Positions 34,516 through 43,897 of a DNA stretch of 64,000 nt are shown here, in pieces (the first letter of the stretch is position 1; each line of letters opens with the position of its first letter). Location of the stretch: positions 1-64,000 of the forward strand of contig JBAXGW010000011.1 of the NCBI GenBank assembly GCA_037139195.1, given 5' to 3'. Origin of the DNA: JBAXGW01 sp037139195. GTDB lineage: Bacteria > Bacteroidota > Bacteroidia > Bacteroidales > JAHJDW01. The notes beneath the pieces were generated by a model. The model was not told the origin of the DNA. It saw only the letters and a list, made by a program, of their open reading frames with translations, and made no database searches. A program made the translations under genes and the position numbers.

Positions 34516-36621
34516 TTATTTTAAACTTATTCCTTTTACTTTTGCAATAACTTCTTCTGCAATATGTGGTGGCACTTCATCATAATGAGAAAATTCCATT
34601 GATGAACTTGCTCTTCCAGATGTAATAGTTCTTAAAACAGTAACATACCCAAACATATTTCCAAGTGGTACTCTAGCTTTTATAATTTGAATTCCTGCAG
34701 ATTTAGTATCAATACCTTCAAGTTGAGCTCTTCTTTTATTTAAATCACCCATTACATCACCAACGTTAACTTCAGGCGATAGAACTTCAACTTTCATTAT
34801 TGGTTCTAAAAGGACAGATTTAGCTTTTCTACAAGCTGATTTGTAAGCTATTTTTGCACAAATTTCAAACGATAATGAATCAGAGTCAACTGCATGGTAT
34901 GATCCATCTAATAGAGTTACTTTTAAACTATCAACAGGGTATCCAGCTAAAACTCCATTACTCATCGCCATTTGAAAGCCTTTTTGTATTGATGGTATGT
35001 ATTCTCTTGGGATATTTCCACCTTTCACTGCATCAATAAATTGTAATCCTAATACATTCTCATCTGCTGGACCTACTTTAAACACGATATCAGCAAATTT
35101 TCCTCTACCTCCAGATTGTTTTTTATAAACTTCTCTGTGCTCAACCTCTGAAGTGATAGCTTCCTTATAAGCAACTTGAGGTTTACCAATATTACATTCT
35201 ACGTTAAACTCTCTTTTTAATCTATCAATTAATATCTCTAAATGAAGCTCGCCCATCCCACTAATAATGGTTTGACCAGTCTCAGTATCTGTTTTTACTT
35301 TAAATGTTGGGTCTTCTTCAGCTAGTTTAGCAAGAGCTATACCTAACTTATCAACATCTGTTTGAGTTTTTGGTTCAACAGCAATTCCAATTACAGGCTC
35401 TGGAAAACTCATAGTTTCTAGAATAATTGGAAATTTCAAATCACACAATGTATCCCCAGTTCTAATTTCTTTAAAACCAACAGCAGCACCAATATCACCA
35501 GCTTCAATTCTATCAAGTGGATTTTGCTTATTAGCATGCATTTGCATTATCCTTGAAATTCTTTCCTTTTTATTATTTGATGCATTCAAAATATATGAAC
35601 CAGAATCTAAATAACCAGAATAAACTCTAAAGAATGCTATTCTACCAACAAATGGATCTGTTGCAATTTTAAAAGCTAAAGCTGCAAAAGGTTCTTCAAC
35701 ATCTGCTTTTCTACTTTCTTCTTTTTCTGTTAAAGGGTTTATACCATAAACTATGTTTTTATCCATAGGACTAGGTAAAAATCTAACAACAGCATCAAGT
35801 AATCTTTGTATTCCTTTATTTTTGAAAGAAGCTCCACACAATAATGGAACTGCTTTTAATGATATAGTTGCTTTTCTTAATGCTTCAATTAGTTCTTCTT
35901 CAGTTATAGAATTCTCATCTTCAAAAAACTTTTCTAACAATCTATCATCAAATTCTGCAACCGACTCAACAAGATTTTGTCTAAATTCTTTAACTTTATC
36001 TAATAAATCAGCTGGAATAGGAATTTCATTATAAATCATACCGTTAGATGACTCATCCCACTCAAAAGCTTTATTTGTTAATAAATCAACTATTCCTCTA
36101 AAAGTATCTTCTTCTCCAATTGGAATTTGAACAGGAATTGGATTTGCACCTAATCTTTCTTTAATCTGTTCAACAACAGAAAAGAAATCGGCTCCCATTC
36201 GATCCATTTTATTAACAAATCCTATTCTTGGAACATTATATTTATCAGCTTGTCTCCAAACAGTTTCTGATTGAGGCTCAACACCACCAACTGCACAGAA
36301 TAAAGCAACTGCTCCATCTAAAACTCTCAAAGAACGCTCTACCTCAACAGTAAAATCAACGTGTCCAGGAGTGTCAATTAAATTGAACTTGTATTTATCA
36401 TTTTGATAATCCCAATGAAAGGTTGTTGCAGCAGAAGTAATTGTAATACCTCTTTCTTGCTCTTGAACCATCCAATCCATTGTGGCTGCTCCGTCATGAA
36501 CTTCGCCTAACTTATAATTAACACCAGTATAATACAGAATACGCTCAGTAGTGGTAGTTTTACCAGCATCAATATGAGCCATAATCCCGATGTTACGTGT
36601 TAATAATAAATTTCTTGCCAT
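34516..36621 (-). CDS. fusA: elongation factor G
   Basis: GTPase that drives ribosomal translocation and, with RRF, recycling. Protein of 701 residues. GTP-binding motifs are AHIDAGKT (15-22), DTPGH (83-87) and NKMD (137-140). Domain IV has the GGRGKFADIVFKV region and domain V ends the protein. It lies between rpsG and rpsJ, the standard str order without a following tuf. Confidence 0.97.
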   Translation of the reverse strand: MARNLLLTRNIGIMAHIDAGKTTTTERILYYTGVNYKLGEVHDGAATMDWMVQEQERGITITSAATTFHWDYQNDKYKFNLIDTPGHVDFTVEVERSLRVLDGAVALFCAVGGVEPQSETVWRQADKYNVPRIGFVNKMDRMGADFFSVVEQIKERLGANPIPVQIPIGEEDTFRGIVDLLTNKAFEWDESSNGMIYNEIPIPADLLDKVKEFRQNLVESVAEFDDRLLEKFFEDENSITEEELIEALRKATISLKAVPLLCGASFKNKGIQRLLDAVVRFLPSPMDKNIVYGINPLTEKEESRKADVEEPFAALAFKIATDPFVGRIAFFRVYSGYLDSGSYILNASNNKKERISRIMQMHANKQNPLDRIEAGDIGAAVGFKEIRTGDTLCDLKFPIILETMSFPEPVIGIAVEPKTQTDVDKLGIALAKLAEEDPTFKVKTDTETGQTIISGMGELHLEILIDRLKREFNVECNIGKPQVAYKEAITSEVEHREVYKKQSGGRGKFADIVFKVGPADENVLGLQFIDAVKGGNIPREYIPSIQKGFQMAMSNGVLAGYPVDSLKVTLLDGSYHAVDSDSLSFEICAKIAYKSACRKAKSVLLEPIMKVEVLSPEVNVGDVMGDLNKRRAQLEGIDTKSAGIQIIKARVPLGNMFGYVTVLRTITSGRASSSMEFSHYDEVPPHIAEEVIAKVKGISLK

Positions 36622-36643
36622 TATCTTTTTATATTATTTAAAA

Positions 36644-37111
36644 TTAAAATCTAAAGTGTGAGAACGCTTTATTTGCTTCTGCCATTCTATGAGTATCTTC
36701 TTTTCTTTTGAAAGAAGCACCTTCTTCTTTATAAGCAGACATAATTTCACCAGCTAATTTTCCACCCATTGATTTCTCACTTCTTTTTCTTGAAAAAGTA
36801 ATCATCCATTTCATAGCCATTGCTACTTTTCTATCAGGTCTGATTTCCTGAGGAATTTGAAAAGTTGCCCCTCCTATTCTTCTGCTCTTTACTTCAACTT
36901 GAGGAGTAATATTAGTTAAAGCTTTTTTGAAAACTTCTAATCCATTTTCGCCAACTTTTTGCTCAACTAATTCTAAAGCATCATAAAATGATTTAAATGC
37001 TTTAGTTTTCTCTCCATTGTTCATTATATTATTAACAAACCTAGTTACCAATATATCATTAAATTTTGGATCAGGAAGTAAGATTCTCTTTTTTGGTTTG
37101 GTTTTTCTCAT
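36644..37111 (-). CDS. rpsG: 30S ribosomal protein S7
   Basis: Head assembly protein of 155 residues (LPDPKFNDILVTRFVNNIMN, RRIGGATFQIPQEIRPDRK). It lies between rpsL and fusA. Confidence 0.97.
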   Translation of the reverse strand: MRKTKPKKRILLPDPKFNDILVTRFVNNIMNNGEKTKAFKSFYDALELVEQKVGENGLEVFKKALTNITPQVEVKSRRIGGATFQIPQEIRPDRKVAMAMKWMITFSRKRSEKSMGGKLAGEIMSAYKEEGASFKRKEDTHRMAEANKAFSHFRF

Positions 37112-37142
37112 GACTTAAAAAACTTTTGAAGTTTTATTTTAC

Positions 37143-37547
37143 TTATTTCTTTTTTGTTGTTGCTGCCGCTGCTCCTGGTTTAGGTCTCTTTGTTCCATAC
37201 TTAGAACGACGTTGACGTCTACCGTCTACACCAGATGTATCTAAAGCACCTCTAACGATATGATATCTTACGCCTGGCAAATCTTTTACTCTTCCACCTC
37301 TTATTAAAACAATTGAATGCTCCTGTAAGTTGTGACCTTCGCCTGGAATATAAGCATTTACTTCTTTTCCATTAGTTAATCTAACTCTCGCAACCTTTCT
37401 CATTGCTGAATTTGGTTTCTTTGGTGTTGTTGTATAAACTCTAGTACATACACCTCTTCTTTGAGGGCAACTATCCAAAGCAGGAGACTTGCTTTTCATA
37501 ACCTTCTTTGTGCGTCCTTTACGAACTAACTGTTGTATAGTTGGCAT
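37143..37547 (-). CDS. rpsL: 30S ribosomal protein S12
   Basis: Decoding-centre protein of 134 residues and first gene of the 18-kb cluster. The streptomycin-related lysines are wild type: K43 in TTPKKPNSAMRK and K88 in GGRVKDLPGVRYH. A short Ala/Lys tail ends the protein. A strong promoter lies about 55 bases upstream of the ATG. Confidence 0.97.
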   Translation of the reverse strand: MPTIQQLVRKGRTKKVMKSKSPALDSCPQRRGVCTRVYTTTPKKPNSAMRKVARVRLTNGKEVNAYIPGEGHNLQEHSIVLIRGGRVKDLPGVRYHIVRGALDTSGVDGRRQRRSKYGTKRPKPGAAAATTKKK

Positions 37548-37876
37548 ATCTTAAACTGTTATTCTATTAATTAAATATTAAACTCATCTTTTTTGAGGAC
37601 TGCAAAGGTACTACAAAATTTCAGAAAACCAATTTATTATGAAAAAAAATGTCATTTTTTCTTTATTTTTTTAAAAAAACATCATTTGCTTATCATCATT
37701 TTTGATTAAAATATTGATTTTCTGAATTTTAAAAACAGTAATTATTAACAATAATTTGCTAATAAATTATTTTGAGCAATTAAAAAAAGACACAATCTGA
37801 TTGTATATATAATAATGTATAAACATAAAATCATTAGGATAAATCAAAATTGTATTGCAAATTAATGAAATAATAA
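37548..37876. other. divergent intergenic region
   Basis: About 370 bases separate the divergent rpsL and hydrolase genes. The left part holds the rpsL promoter and its leader. The middle (37630-37870) is extremely A/T-rich with oligo-A and oligo-T tracts and no reading frame. The right end holds the hydrolase promoter. Confidence 0.6.
37603..37632 (-). promoter_or_regulatory. promoter of the str-S10-spc-alpha cluster
   Basis: Minus-strand TTG (complement of 37630-37632), exactly 19 bases, then TACCTTTG (complement of 37603-37610). This matches the Bacteroidota TTG-N19-TAnnTTTG consensus perfectly. Transcription should start near 37596, giving a leader of about 50 bases before rpsL. Confidence 0.85.
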
Positions 37877-37907
37877 TTGAATAATTGCTTATATTTTATT
37901 ATTCTTG
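37877..37907 (+). promoter_or_regulatory. promoter of the metallo-hydrolase gene
   Basis: TTG (37877-37879), 20 bases, then TATTCTTG (37900-37907), one mismatch from TAnnTTTG. If this is the promoter, the TTG at 37877 is a -33 box rather than a start codon, which supports the ATG at 37922 as the start. Confidence 0.55.
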
Positions 37908-37921
37908 CAAAAAATATAAAT

Positions 37922-38764
37922 ATGATTGTTAAATCTATAATTGTAGACCGATATAAATCAGATGGAGGAGCTTGTTTTGGTGTTGTTCCTAAAACAATTT
38001 GGTCGAAGTTTTACCCTTCTGATGAACAAAATTTGATTACTTTGCTTACTCGAATTCTATACATTGTTGATGGAGATAGAAAAATTTTAATTGACTCGGG
38101 AATGGGACGAAAAAGAGACGTGAAATTTTATAAATACAAATATATACTTGAAGATATTGATTTGATTGAAGAACTCAATAAAATTAATGTCAAACCTGAA
38201 GACATTACTGATATTATTTTTACGCATCTACACGATGATCATGTTGGAGGAGCTTCTTATTTCAAAAATTCAAATAATAAAATTGAGCCCTATTTTATTA
38301 ATGCTAAATATTGGGTTACAAAAAAGCAATGGAATCATGCTCATAACCCAAACAAAAGAGAAGCAGCTTCCTATTATGTAGACAATTTGGATGTACTAGA
38401 AAACACAGGAAATGTAAACTTTATCACTGCTAGTACATTTCAATTTACAGAAAATATTTTGTTAGAAGAAAAGAATGGACATACGCCTGGCTTGTTGATT
38501 GCCTACTTGAAATACAAAGAACAAACACTCGTTTATACCGCCGATTTTATTCCTTCGTTTGCACATATTCCGATTCCTTATTTGGCAAGTTATGACATTG
38601 AGCCAATAATAGTAATGGAAGAAAAAGAAAAATTTTTAAAAAAAGCAGTTGAAAATAATTATATACTTGTTTTCGAACACGACCCTCTTTTTGAATGTTG
38701 CAAAGTTATGGATACAGAGCGTGGTTTTAAGAATGGAGAGGCCCAATTAATAAGCAATTTATAG
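37922..38764 (+). CDS. metallo-beta-lactamase fold hydrolase
   Basis: Protein of 280 residues. The metal motif is THLHDDHVGG (H102, H104, D106, H107), followed by GHTPGLL and YTADFIPS, so both metal sites look intact. The family covers lactonases, hydrolases and nucleases, and the substrate cannot be named. A 15-residue upstream extension from a TTG codon is possible but overlaps the promoter. It converges on the cysteine desulfurase gene with only 4 bp between the stops. Confidence 0.85.
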   Translation: MIVKSIIVDRYKSDGGACFGVVPKTIWSKFYPSDEQNLITLLTRILYIVDGDRKILIDSGMGRKRDVKFYKYKYILEDIDLIEELNKINVKPEDITDIIFTHLHDDHVGGASYFKNSNNKIEPYFINAKYWVTKKQWNHAHNPNKREAASYYVDNLDVLENTGNVNFITASTFQFTENILLEEKNGHTPGLLIAYLKYKEQTLVYTADFIPSFAHIPIPYLASYDIEPIIVMEEKEKFLKKAVENNYILVFEHDPLFECCKVMDTERGFKNGEAQLISNL

Positions 38765-38768
38765 CACT

Positions 38769-39902
38769 TTAATTTTTGCAATGCTTTTTTAAAACGTCAA
38801 TGCAAAAATCTATTTCTTCAATTGTATTATAGCGAGAAAAAGAAAAACGAATTGCAGGCATTGAAAGGTCAGCATTAATATTATTTAATACATGTGAGGG
38901 GTTAATCACTCCTGAGCTACAAGCACTCCCTCCCGAAATTGCTATTCCTTCAATATCAATATTAAAGAGTAGCATTTCAGATTTTTCATTTACTGGAAAT
39001 GAAACATTTACAATTGTATATAAACCTGAATTTTCGCAGGTTCCATTAAAAGATACTGAATTAAATTCAGATTTTAATTTAGAAACAAAATAGTTCTTAA
39101 GTTTAGTAATGTATTCAAAATTTGGAACATGATTATCAGTGGCAATCAACAATGCTTTAGCTAAACCAACTATTCCATATATATTTTCTGTTCCTGATCT
39201 ATTATTGCGTTCTTGTCCACCACCAAAAATAAACGGGCTTAATTTGTGTTTGCCATTAACATACAAAAACCCTATTCCTTTGGGTCCATGAAACTTATGA
39301 GCAGAGCAGCTTATAAAATCTATATGAATGTTTTTTAAATCGATAGGATACTTTCCAAGAGTTTGAACTGTATCACATAAAAACAAGGCATTATGTTTAA
39401 CGCATAGTTCGCTAACTTCTTTTATGGGCAAAAGTGTCCCAATCTCATTATTTGCATGCATTAAACAAACTAATGAATTTGCATTTTGTTGAAGTAAAAG
39501 TTCTAAGTCCTTAGTATCTACTTCCCCTTTTTCAGAAATTTTTACAAAATCAATTTTTATTTTGGATTCAGATTCAAGTTTTTCGAGCGTATGAAGAACT
39601 GCGTGATGTTCAATTCGGGAAGTAATTACACTTGTAATTCCATTTTGCATGCAATGGTTTATTGCTGTATTTATTGCTTCTGTTCCTCCAGATGTAAATA
39701 ATATTTCGGAAGGCGATGCATTGATGATTTTAGCCACTTCACGTCTGGAATTTTCAATAATAACTCTTGCTTCGCGACCAAAACTATGGATAGAAGATGG
39801 ATTTCCGTATGTTGAATTCATTACCTGAGTGATAACTGATATTACTTCAGTATCCATCGGCGTTGTAGCAGCATTATCGAAATATATCTTTGTTTTTTCC
39901 AT
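38769..39902 (-). CDS. cysteine desulfurase, NifS/IscS-like
   Basis: Class V PLP enzyme that moves sulphur from cysteine to a protein persulfide for Fe-S cluster or tRNA thiolation. With the start at MEKTKIYFDNAATTP it has 377 residues. PLP lysine K203 lies in SAHKFHGPKG, the PLP His-rich stretch is RIEHHAVLHT, and the active Cys328 lies in SGGSACSSG. A longer start at 39923 would overlap the upstream gene. No iscU or sufE is adjacent, so the acceptor is unknown. Confidence 0.9.
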   Translation of the reverse strand: MEKTKIYFDNAATTPMDTEVISVITQVMNSTYGNPSSIHSFGREARVIIENSRREVAKIINASPSEILFTSGGTEAINTAINHCMQNGITSVITSRIEHHAVLHTLEKLESESKIKIDFVKISEKGEVDTKDLELLLQQNANSLVCLMHANNEIGTLLPIKEVSELCVKHNALFLCDTVQTLGKYPIDLKNIHIDFISCSAHKFHGPKGIGFLYVNGKHKLSPFIFGGGQERNNRSGTENIYGIVGLAKALLIATDNHVPNFEYITKLKNYFVSKLKSEFNSVSFNGTCENSGLYTIVNVSFPVNEKSEMLLFNIDIEGIAISGGSACSSGVINPSHVLNNINADLSMPAIRFSFSRYNTIEEIDFCIDVLKKHCKN

Positions 39903-39912
39903 TAAATTTATT

Positions 39913-41400
39913 TTATAAAGCAAACCATTTATCTAATTCCCCGATAAGTGGAGTTTTAAAAGATTTGTGAGCAAATTCATTTTTCTTTTTATCATAGTCA
40001 TAGAATTTCATCCATTCATTTGCATTTGCAACTACTTGGCGAATTGCATCAATGACAAACAATAATTCCTGATTCGTCATAGTTGGATGAAGCGATAAAC
40101 GAACCCAGCCTGGTTTTTCAGAAAGATCGCCAGAATTAATTTTATCCGTGATATCTTTCGATTGCGAATGGCCAACATGGAGTAAATAGTGTCCATAGGT
40201 TCCAGCACATGCACAACCTCCTCTTACTTGAATTCCAAAAAAATCGTTAAGAAGTTTAACAATTAAATTATAATGAATATCCATTGTATAAAAAGAAATA
40301 ACTCCTAAACGATGTTTTACATTATCAGCAAGTATATATACCCCTTTAATATTTGAAATGCCATCGAATGCGATTTCTAATAATTCCTCTTCTCTTTTTT
40401 TTATGTTTTCAATCTTCATTTTTTCTTTCAACTTAATTGAAAGTGCAGTTCTTATAGCTTGTAAAAATCCGGGAGTACCGCCATCTTCTCTAGCTTCTAT
40501 ATCATCAACATACTTATATTCTCCCCACATATTAGTCCAATCAACAGTGCCACCACCCGGATTATCAGGAGTTTTACAGTTATATAAACTTCTATTAAAA
40601 ATCAAAACACCTGAAGAGCTAGGACCACCTAGAAATTTATGTGGGGAAAAGAAAATTGCATCTAACGCTTTCAAAGGGTCATTGCCTGGATGCATATCTA
40701 TTTCAAGATAAGGAGCAGAAGCTGCAAAATCTACAAAACAAAGACCTCCATTTTCGTGCATTATTTTTGCAATTTCGTGATATGGTGTTACAATTCCTGT
40801 AACATTAGAACATGCAGTGATTGAAGCTATTTTAAATGGACGATTTTTATATTTTTCAAGCGCTGCCTTTAAGTTATTTGTATCGAAAAGCAATTCCTCG
40901 TTAGGCTCTATAACAACTACCTCCGCCATTGTTTCGTACCAAGAGGTATGATTAGAATGGTGTTCCATGTGAGAAATAAAAACTACTGGCTTTTCAGCAT
41001 CTTTTAAACAAGCTTTGCCAGAAAGTGCACCACAAGTTTTTAACCCTAAAATGCGCTGAAATTTATTAACAACTGCTGTCATTCCAAAACCAGCAAATAT
41101 TAATACATCTTCTTTATGTGCATTGCAATGTTTTTTAATAATCTCACGAGCTTCATGATAAGCATTTGTCATTAAAGTACCTGTTTCGCTCGTTTCAGTA
41201 TGAGTATTTCCAATGTATTTTCCAAAATCGTTTGAAAGCTTTTCTTCAATTTGATTATAGAAGCGACCACTAGCAATCCAGTCGGCATAAATCATTTGTT
41301 TGTTACCAAAAGGAGTTTCAAATTCTTGGTCAATACCAATAATGTTTTTTCTAAACTGATTGAAATAAAGTTCTAAGTCGGAAGATATGTTGTTGTTCAT
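39913..41400 (-). CDS. class V aminotransferase-fold PLP enzyme, SufS/Csd-like
   Basis: Protein of 495 residues, about 90 longer than typical SufS. PLP lysine K255 lies in FFSPHKFLGG. A Cys-rich motif VRGGCACAGTYGH (about 393-403) takes the place of the usual SufS cysteine loop. Motifs SHMEHHSNHTSWYE and GGGTVDW are visible. It lies 10 bp ahead of the cysteine desulfurase gene in the same transcript. Whether it is a true desulfurase or another PLP enzyme cannot be decided from sequence alone. Confidence 0.85.
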   Translation of the reverse strand: MNNNISSDLELYFNQFRKNIIGIDQEFETPFGNKQMIYADWIASGRFYNQIEEKLSNDFGKYIGNTHTETSETGTLMTNAYHEAREIIKKHCNAHKEDVLIFAGFGMTAVVNKFQRILGLKTCGALSGKACLKDAEKPVVFISHMEHHSNHTSWYETMAEVVVIEPNEELLFDTNNLKAALEKYKNRPFKIASITACSNVTGIVTPYHEIAKIMHENGGLCFVDFAASAPYLEIDMHPGNDPLKALDAIFFSPHKFLGGPSSSGVLIFNRSLYNCKTPDNPGGGTVDWTNMWGEYKYVDDIEAREDGGTPGFLQAIRTALSIKLKEKMKIENIKKREEELLEIAFDGISNIKGVYILADNVKHRLGVISFYTMDIHYNLIVKLLNDFFGIQVRGGCACAGTYGHYLLHVGHSQSKDITDKINSGDLSEKPGWVRLSLHPTMTNQELLFVIDAIRQVVANANEWMKFYDYDKKKNEFAHKSFKTPLIGELDKWFAL

Positions 41401-41437
41401 ACAAAATCTAATATCTAAATATTTATATATTAAGATG

Positions 41438-41445
41438 CAAATATA
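41438..41445 (-). promoter_or_regulatory. -7 element for the two-aminotransferase operon
   Basis: TATATTTG on the minus strand fits TAnnTTTG, about 37 bases before the ATG at 41400. No TTG was seen at -33. Confidence 0.55.
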
Positions 41446-41502
41446 AAGAAAAATTAATTTTTTCTATTATTATTTTCACACAACAACATTTTCAATCAAT
41501 AT

Positions 41503-42327
41503 TTAATACCCCAACCTTATATCGTAGGTTTTGTTTTTTATAGTTAGTGTGGCATTATCATCGCAATCGCCAGCACCAAAATCAAGTATTCTAGGATCGA
41601 TTCCATCTGGTTTAATTTCAATTTTCCCTGATGTAATCCATTTGCAATCTAAATTAACTTTAAGCGCCTCGGTTATATTTATTGTAAAGTTTTTGCCTTT
41701 TGCACTAGTTCCAGAGGCAGTACCCGTTACTAAGTACTCATCGTCTAAAAGCGTAGGCCATGGAGTTGTATAACCAGCAATCCATTCACGTTTTCTGGTA
41801 GAAGTCCAAGTTATTGTGCCTTCATCCGTAATTATTGCAGCATTTGTAACTTTTATAGTAAACTCTAAATTCCCATTTCCATTAAAACCATCATTGCTAA
41901 TAGTTTTTGTTCCAGTTATTTTCTTGTCGTCTCTTTGGTAATCGACAAGTGATATTGTGATAAGCGTTCCTGGCGTTCTGTATTTTCCACTAAAAACAGC
42001 AATAATTTTTCCTTTTCTTGTAACCGCTTTTCCATCCGTGCAACCTGTTCCAAAATCTATAGTTAGCGTTTTTGGATACGTTCCAGTATCGGCTGGCAAT
42101 ATTGTTACAAGAGCACAACCAGAATTAGTAGATTTCTTTGAATTCAAAGCCTCATCATATCCATTGTTAACTTGTCTGAACACATCGTCGAAAATACCTT
42201 CAGCAACGCTGTTATCAACAGAAACATCTTTCAGCTCTTCACGTTCGGCTTTTTTGCATGAATTAAATGTGATAATCGATGTAATTATTATTAATGCTAA
42301 GAGATAAAAAAATATTGTCTTTTTCAT
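41503..42327 (-). CDS. lipoprotein of unknown function
   Basis: Protein of 274 residues with a lipoprotein signal: hydrophobic stretch then FNSC (Cys24), followed by KKAE. The body is beta-rich with many Thr and Gly and several spaced Cys residues (GCALVTILPADTG, FGTGCTDGK, FGAGDCDDNATL). No known catalytic motif was recognised. It is probably outer-membrane anchored. It appears to be a single gene with its own -7 element. Confidence 0.75.
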   Translation of the reverse strand: MKKTIFFYLLALIIITSIITFNSCKKAEREELKDVSVDNSVAEGIFDDVFRQVNNGYDEALNSKKSTNSGCALVTILPADTGTYPKTLTIDFGTGCTDGKAVTRKGKIIAVFSGKYRTPGTLITISLVDYQRDDKKITGTKTISNDGFNGNGNLEFTIKVTNAAIITDEGTITWTSTRKREWIAGYTTPWPTLLDDEYLVTGTASGTSAKGKNFTINITEALKVNLDCKWITSGKIEIKPDGIDPRILDFGAGDCDDNATLTIKNKTYDIRLGY

Positions 42328-42353
42328 ATTATTTAAAATAAAAAATTAAGTTT

Positions 42354-42361
42354 CAAAAATA
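42354..42361 (-). promoter_or_regulatory. -7 element for the 274-residue lipoprotein
   Basis: TATTTTTG on the minus strand, fitting TAnnTTTG, about 27 bases before the start at 42327. No -33 TTG was found. Confidence 0.5.
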
Positions 42362-42402
42362 CAATTTTTAAATATATATTTGATTTTTTTATACTGTTTT
42401 TT

Positions 42403-42903
42403 TTACCAATCACTACCACCTCCAGCTCCGCCAAAATCTCCGCCTCCGAAATCAAATCCACCAGAACTACCAGAATCTGAAAATGTGCCCCACGATCCAA
42501 CTGCTTCTGAATTACTTAATAAACTTTGTTTTAATTGAGATCTTAGACAATGGGCTAGATTTTTATAATGCGAAAAATAATATTTATCTAGCCAACTCTC
42601 TGCTTCTACACTTCCATTAAAAGCATTTGCGGTGGCAGCCCAAACCTTCCAATCATTTCTTATTAAAAAATCTATTGCTGATTTATTTCTGTTTAATGCT
42701 GAAATAAAAGCTGAAATATGAAGTATCCTATAATTATTAAGCCAATTAAACGCGTTTTCATTTCCATGAATAACAAAATCACAAAAAGCTGCTAATTCAG
42801 GCTTTAAAGACAAAAGCTCACTAAACTTTTCTTCATCATCCATTATAGCAGAACAAAACAAATTAATATCATTTATAGTGTATATATATTTCTTTGGCTT
42901 CAT
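42403..42903 (-). CDS. hypothetical protein with Gly-rich C-terminal tail
   Basis: Protein of 166 residues, not recognised. There is no signal peptide. Residues about 8-130 look helical with many aromatic residues (FAWLNNYRILHISAF-like segments, AATANAFNGSVEAESWLDKY). The last ~25 residues are a Gly/Phe/Asp tail ending GGDFGGAGGGSDW. Its start overlaps the stop of the P-loop gene by 4 bp (ATGA), so the two are likely translated together. Confidence 0.65.
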   Translation of the reverse strand: MKPKKYIYTINDINLFCSAIMDDEEKFSELLSLKPELAAFCDFVIHGNENAFNWLNNYRILHISAFISALNRNKSAIDFLIRNDWKVWAATANAFNGSVEAESWLDKYYFSHYKNLAHCLRSQLKQSLLSNSEAVGSWGTFSDSGSSGGFDFGGGDFGGAGGGSDW

Positions 42904-43625
42904 ATAATTTTAGCGCAAACTAATGATTTATTTATAGAAAATCCCGTGTCATTTTTTGATGAAAAACAATATTTATCTCCTTGTTTTTCAATTAAAATTG
43001 GTTCTTCTGAATTTCCTTCCTTAATATTTATAATTGATTTTGGGGAAATCCAAAAATGGTTAAAACTCTCACCTTCTTGATAATTCTTAAAACAATTTAA
43101 TATTACCTCGGCAATTTGCTCAGGAGTTGCGATTGAAGTATCAACCACTAAATCATAATTATTATAATCGCTCAAAAGAACATTATACTGTGTTTTAAAT
43201 CTTAATTCCTCGCTTGCTCTACGTTGAATAATTTTTTGCTTTGCTAAATCAACATCATTGTACGCTTCACTTATTCTTTGCTTGTCGGCATAAACCCTTT
43301 TTGCAGATGTATCAATATCTACAGCCAAATAAATTTTAAAAGAGTTAGGCACAAAATTCCATGCTAATCTCGAATCAAAAATAATTGGTTTTTCTTGTTT
43401 TCCAAGCTCAGCAACCATATTGTCGCATTCAATATCAAGTTCGGGATGGGTTTCCATATAGATATTAAATTGCGTAGCATCCATATTATACTTTTCGGCT
43501 ATTTTACGTTGAATTCCACCAACAGAAATAACTTCATAAACCAATTTATCTTTCAATATTTTACAAACCGAACTTTTCCCACTTCCAAGGTCGCCAGTTA
43601 CTGTTATTTTGTTTTTTAATATCAT
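42900..43625 (-). CDS. P-loop kinase, cytidylate kinase-like
   Basis: Protein of 241 residues. Walker A is GDLGSGKSSV at 11-20. The rest of the first ~175 residues resembles the cytidylate kinase-like family (VISVGGIQRKIAEKY, FDSRLAWNFVPNSFKIYLAV, ADKQRISEAYNDVD). The last ~65 residues are an extra unrecognised segment ending INKSLVCAKII. It is coupled by a 4-bp overlap to the Gly-rich-tailed gene. A nucleotide or other small-molecule kinase role is inferred, and it may not be the housekeeping Cmk. Confidence 0.75.
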   Translation of the reverse strand: MILKNKITVTGDLGSGKSSVCKILKDKLVYEVISVGGIQRKIAEKYNMDATQFNIYMETHPELDIECDNMVAELGKQEKPIIFDSRLAWNFVPNSFKIYLAVDIDTSAKRVYADKQRISEAYNDVDLAKQKIIQRRASEELRFKTQYNVLLSDYNNYDLVVDTSIATPEQIAEVILNCFKNYQEGESFNHFWISPKSIINIKEGNSEEPILIEKQGDKYCFSSKNDTGFSINKSLVCAKII

Positions 43626-43686
43626 AAAACAATTCTAAACTTCTAATTACAAAAAAAACCGTAAGCTTTTTTTAATCTCTTTGTAG

Positions 43687-43703
43687 CCTTCGACTCCGCT
43701 CAG
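43687..43703 (+). repeat. dispersed 17-bp repeat, copy 1
   Basis: CCTTCGACTCCGCTCAG, a GC-rich word in AT-rich intergenic DNA. It recurs exactly at 47168-47184. The core TTCGACTCCGCTCAG resembles short intergenic repeats common in this phylum. Confidence 0.7.
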
Positions 43704-43869
43704 TCTGCGGACATTATGAACAAGTCAAAAAGTATTCATTATAAAAGTGTTGTATTCAACTTACAGATATAAAGGAATTACAAAAATAGTAATAAAACAG
43801 AATAAAACAGGTGGAATTAATATTTAATTTTTCTTTATTAACATCAATCCCTGATGACTAAAAAATTAG

Positions 43870-43877
43870 TATTTTTG
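43870..43877 (+). promoter_or_regulatory. -7 element for the helicase gene
   Basis: TATTTTTG fits TAnnTTTG exactly, 20 bases before the GTG start. No clear TTG at -33. Confidence 0.5.
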
Positions 43878-43897
43878 CAATAATCAAAATTTGAAAA

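Noticed and set aside
37877..37921. TTG start for the metallo-hydrolase
   Set aside because: The TTG fits as a -33 promoter box with correct spacing to TATTCTTG, and the ATG at 37922 gives a normal family N-terminus.
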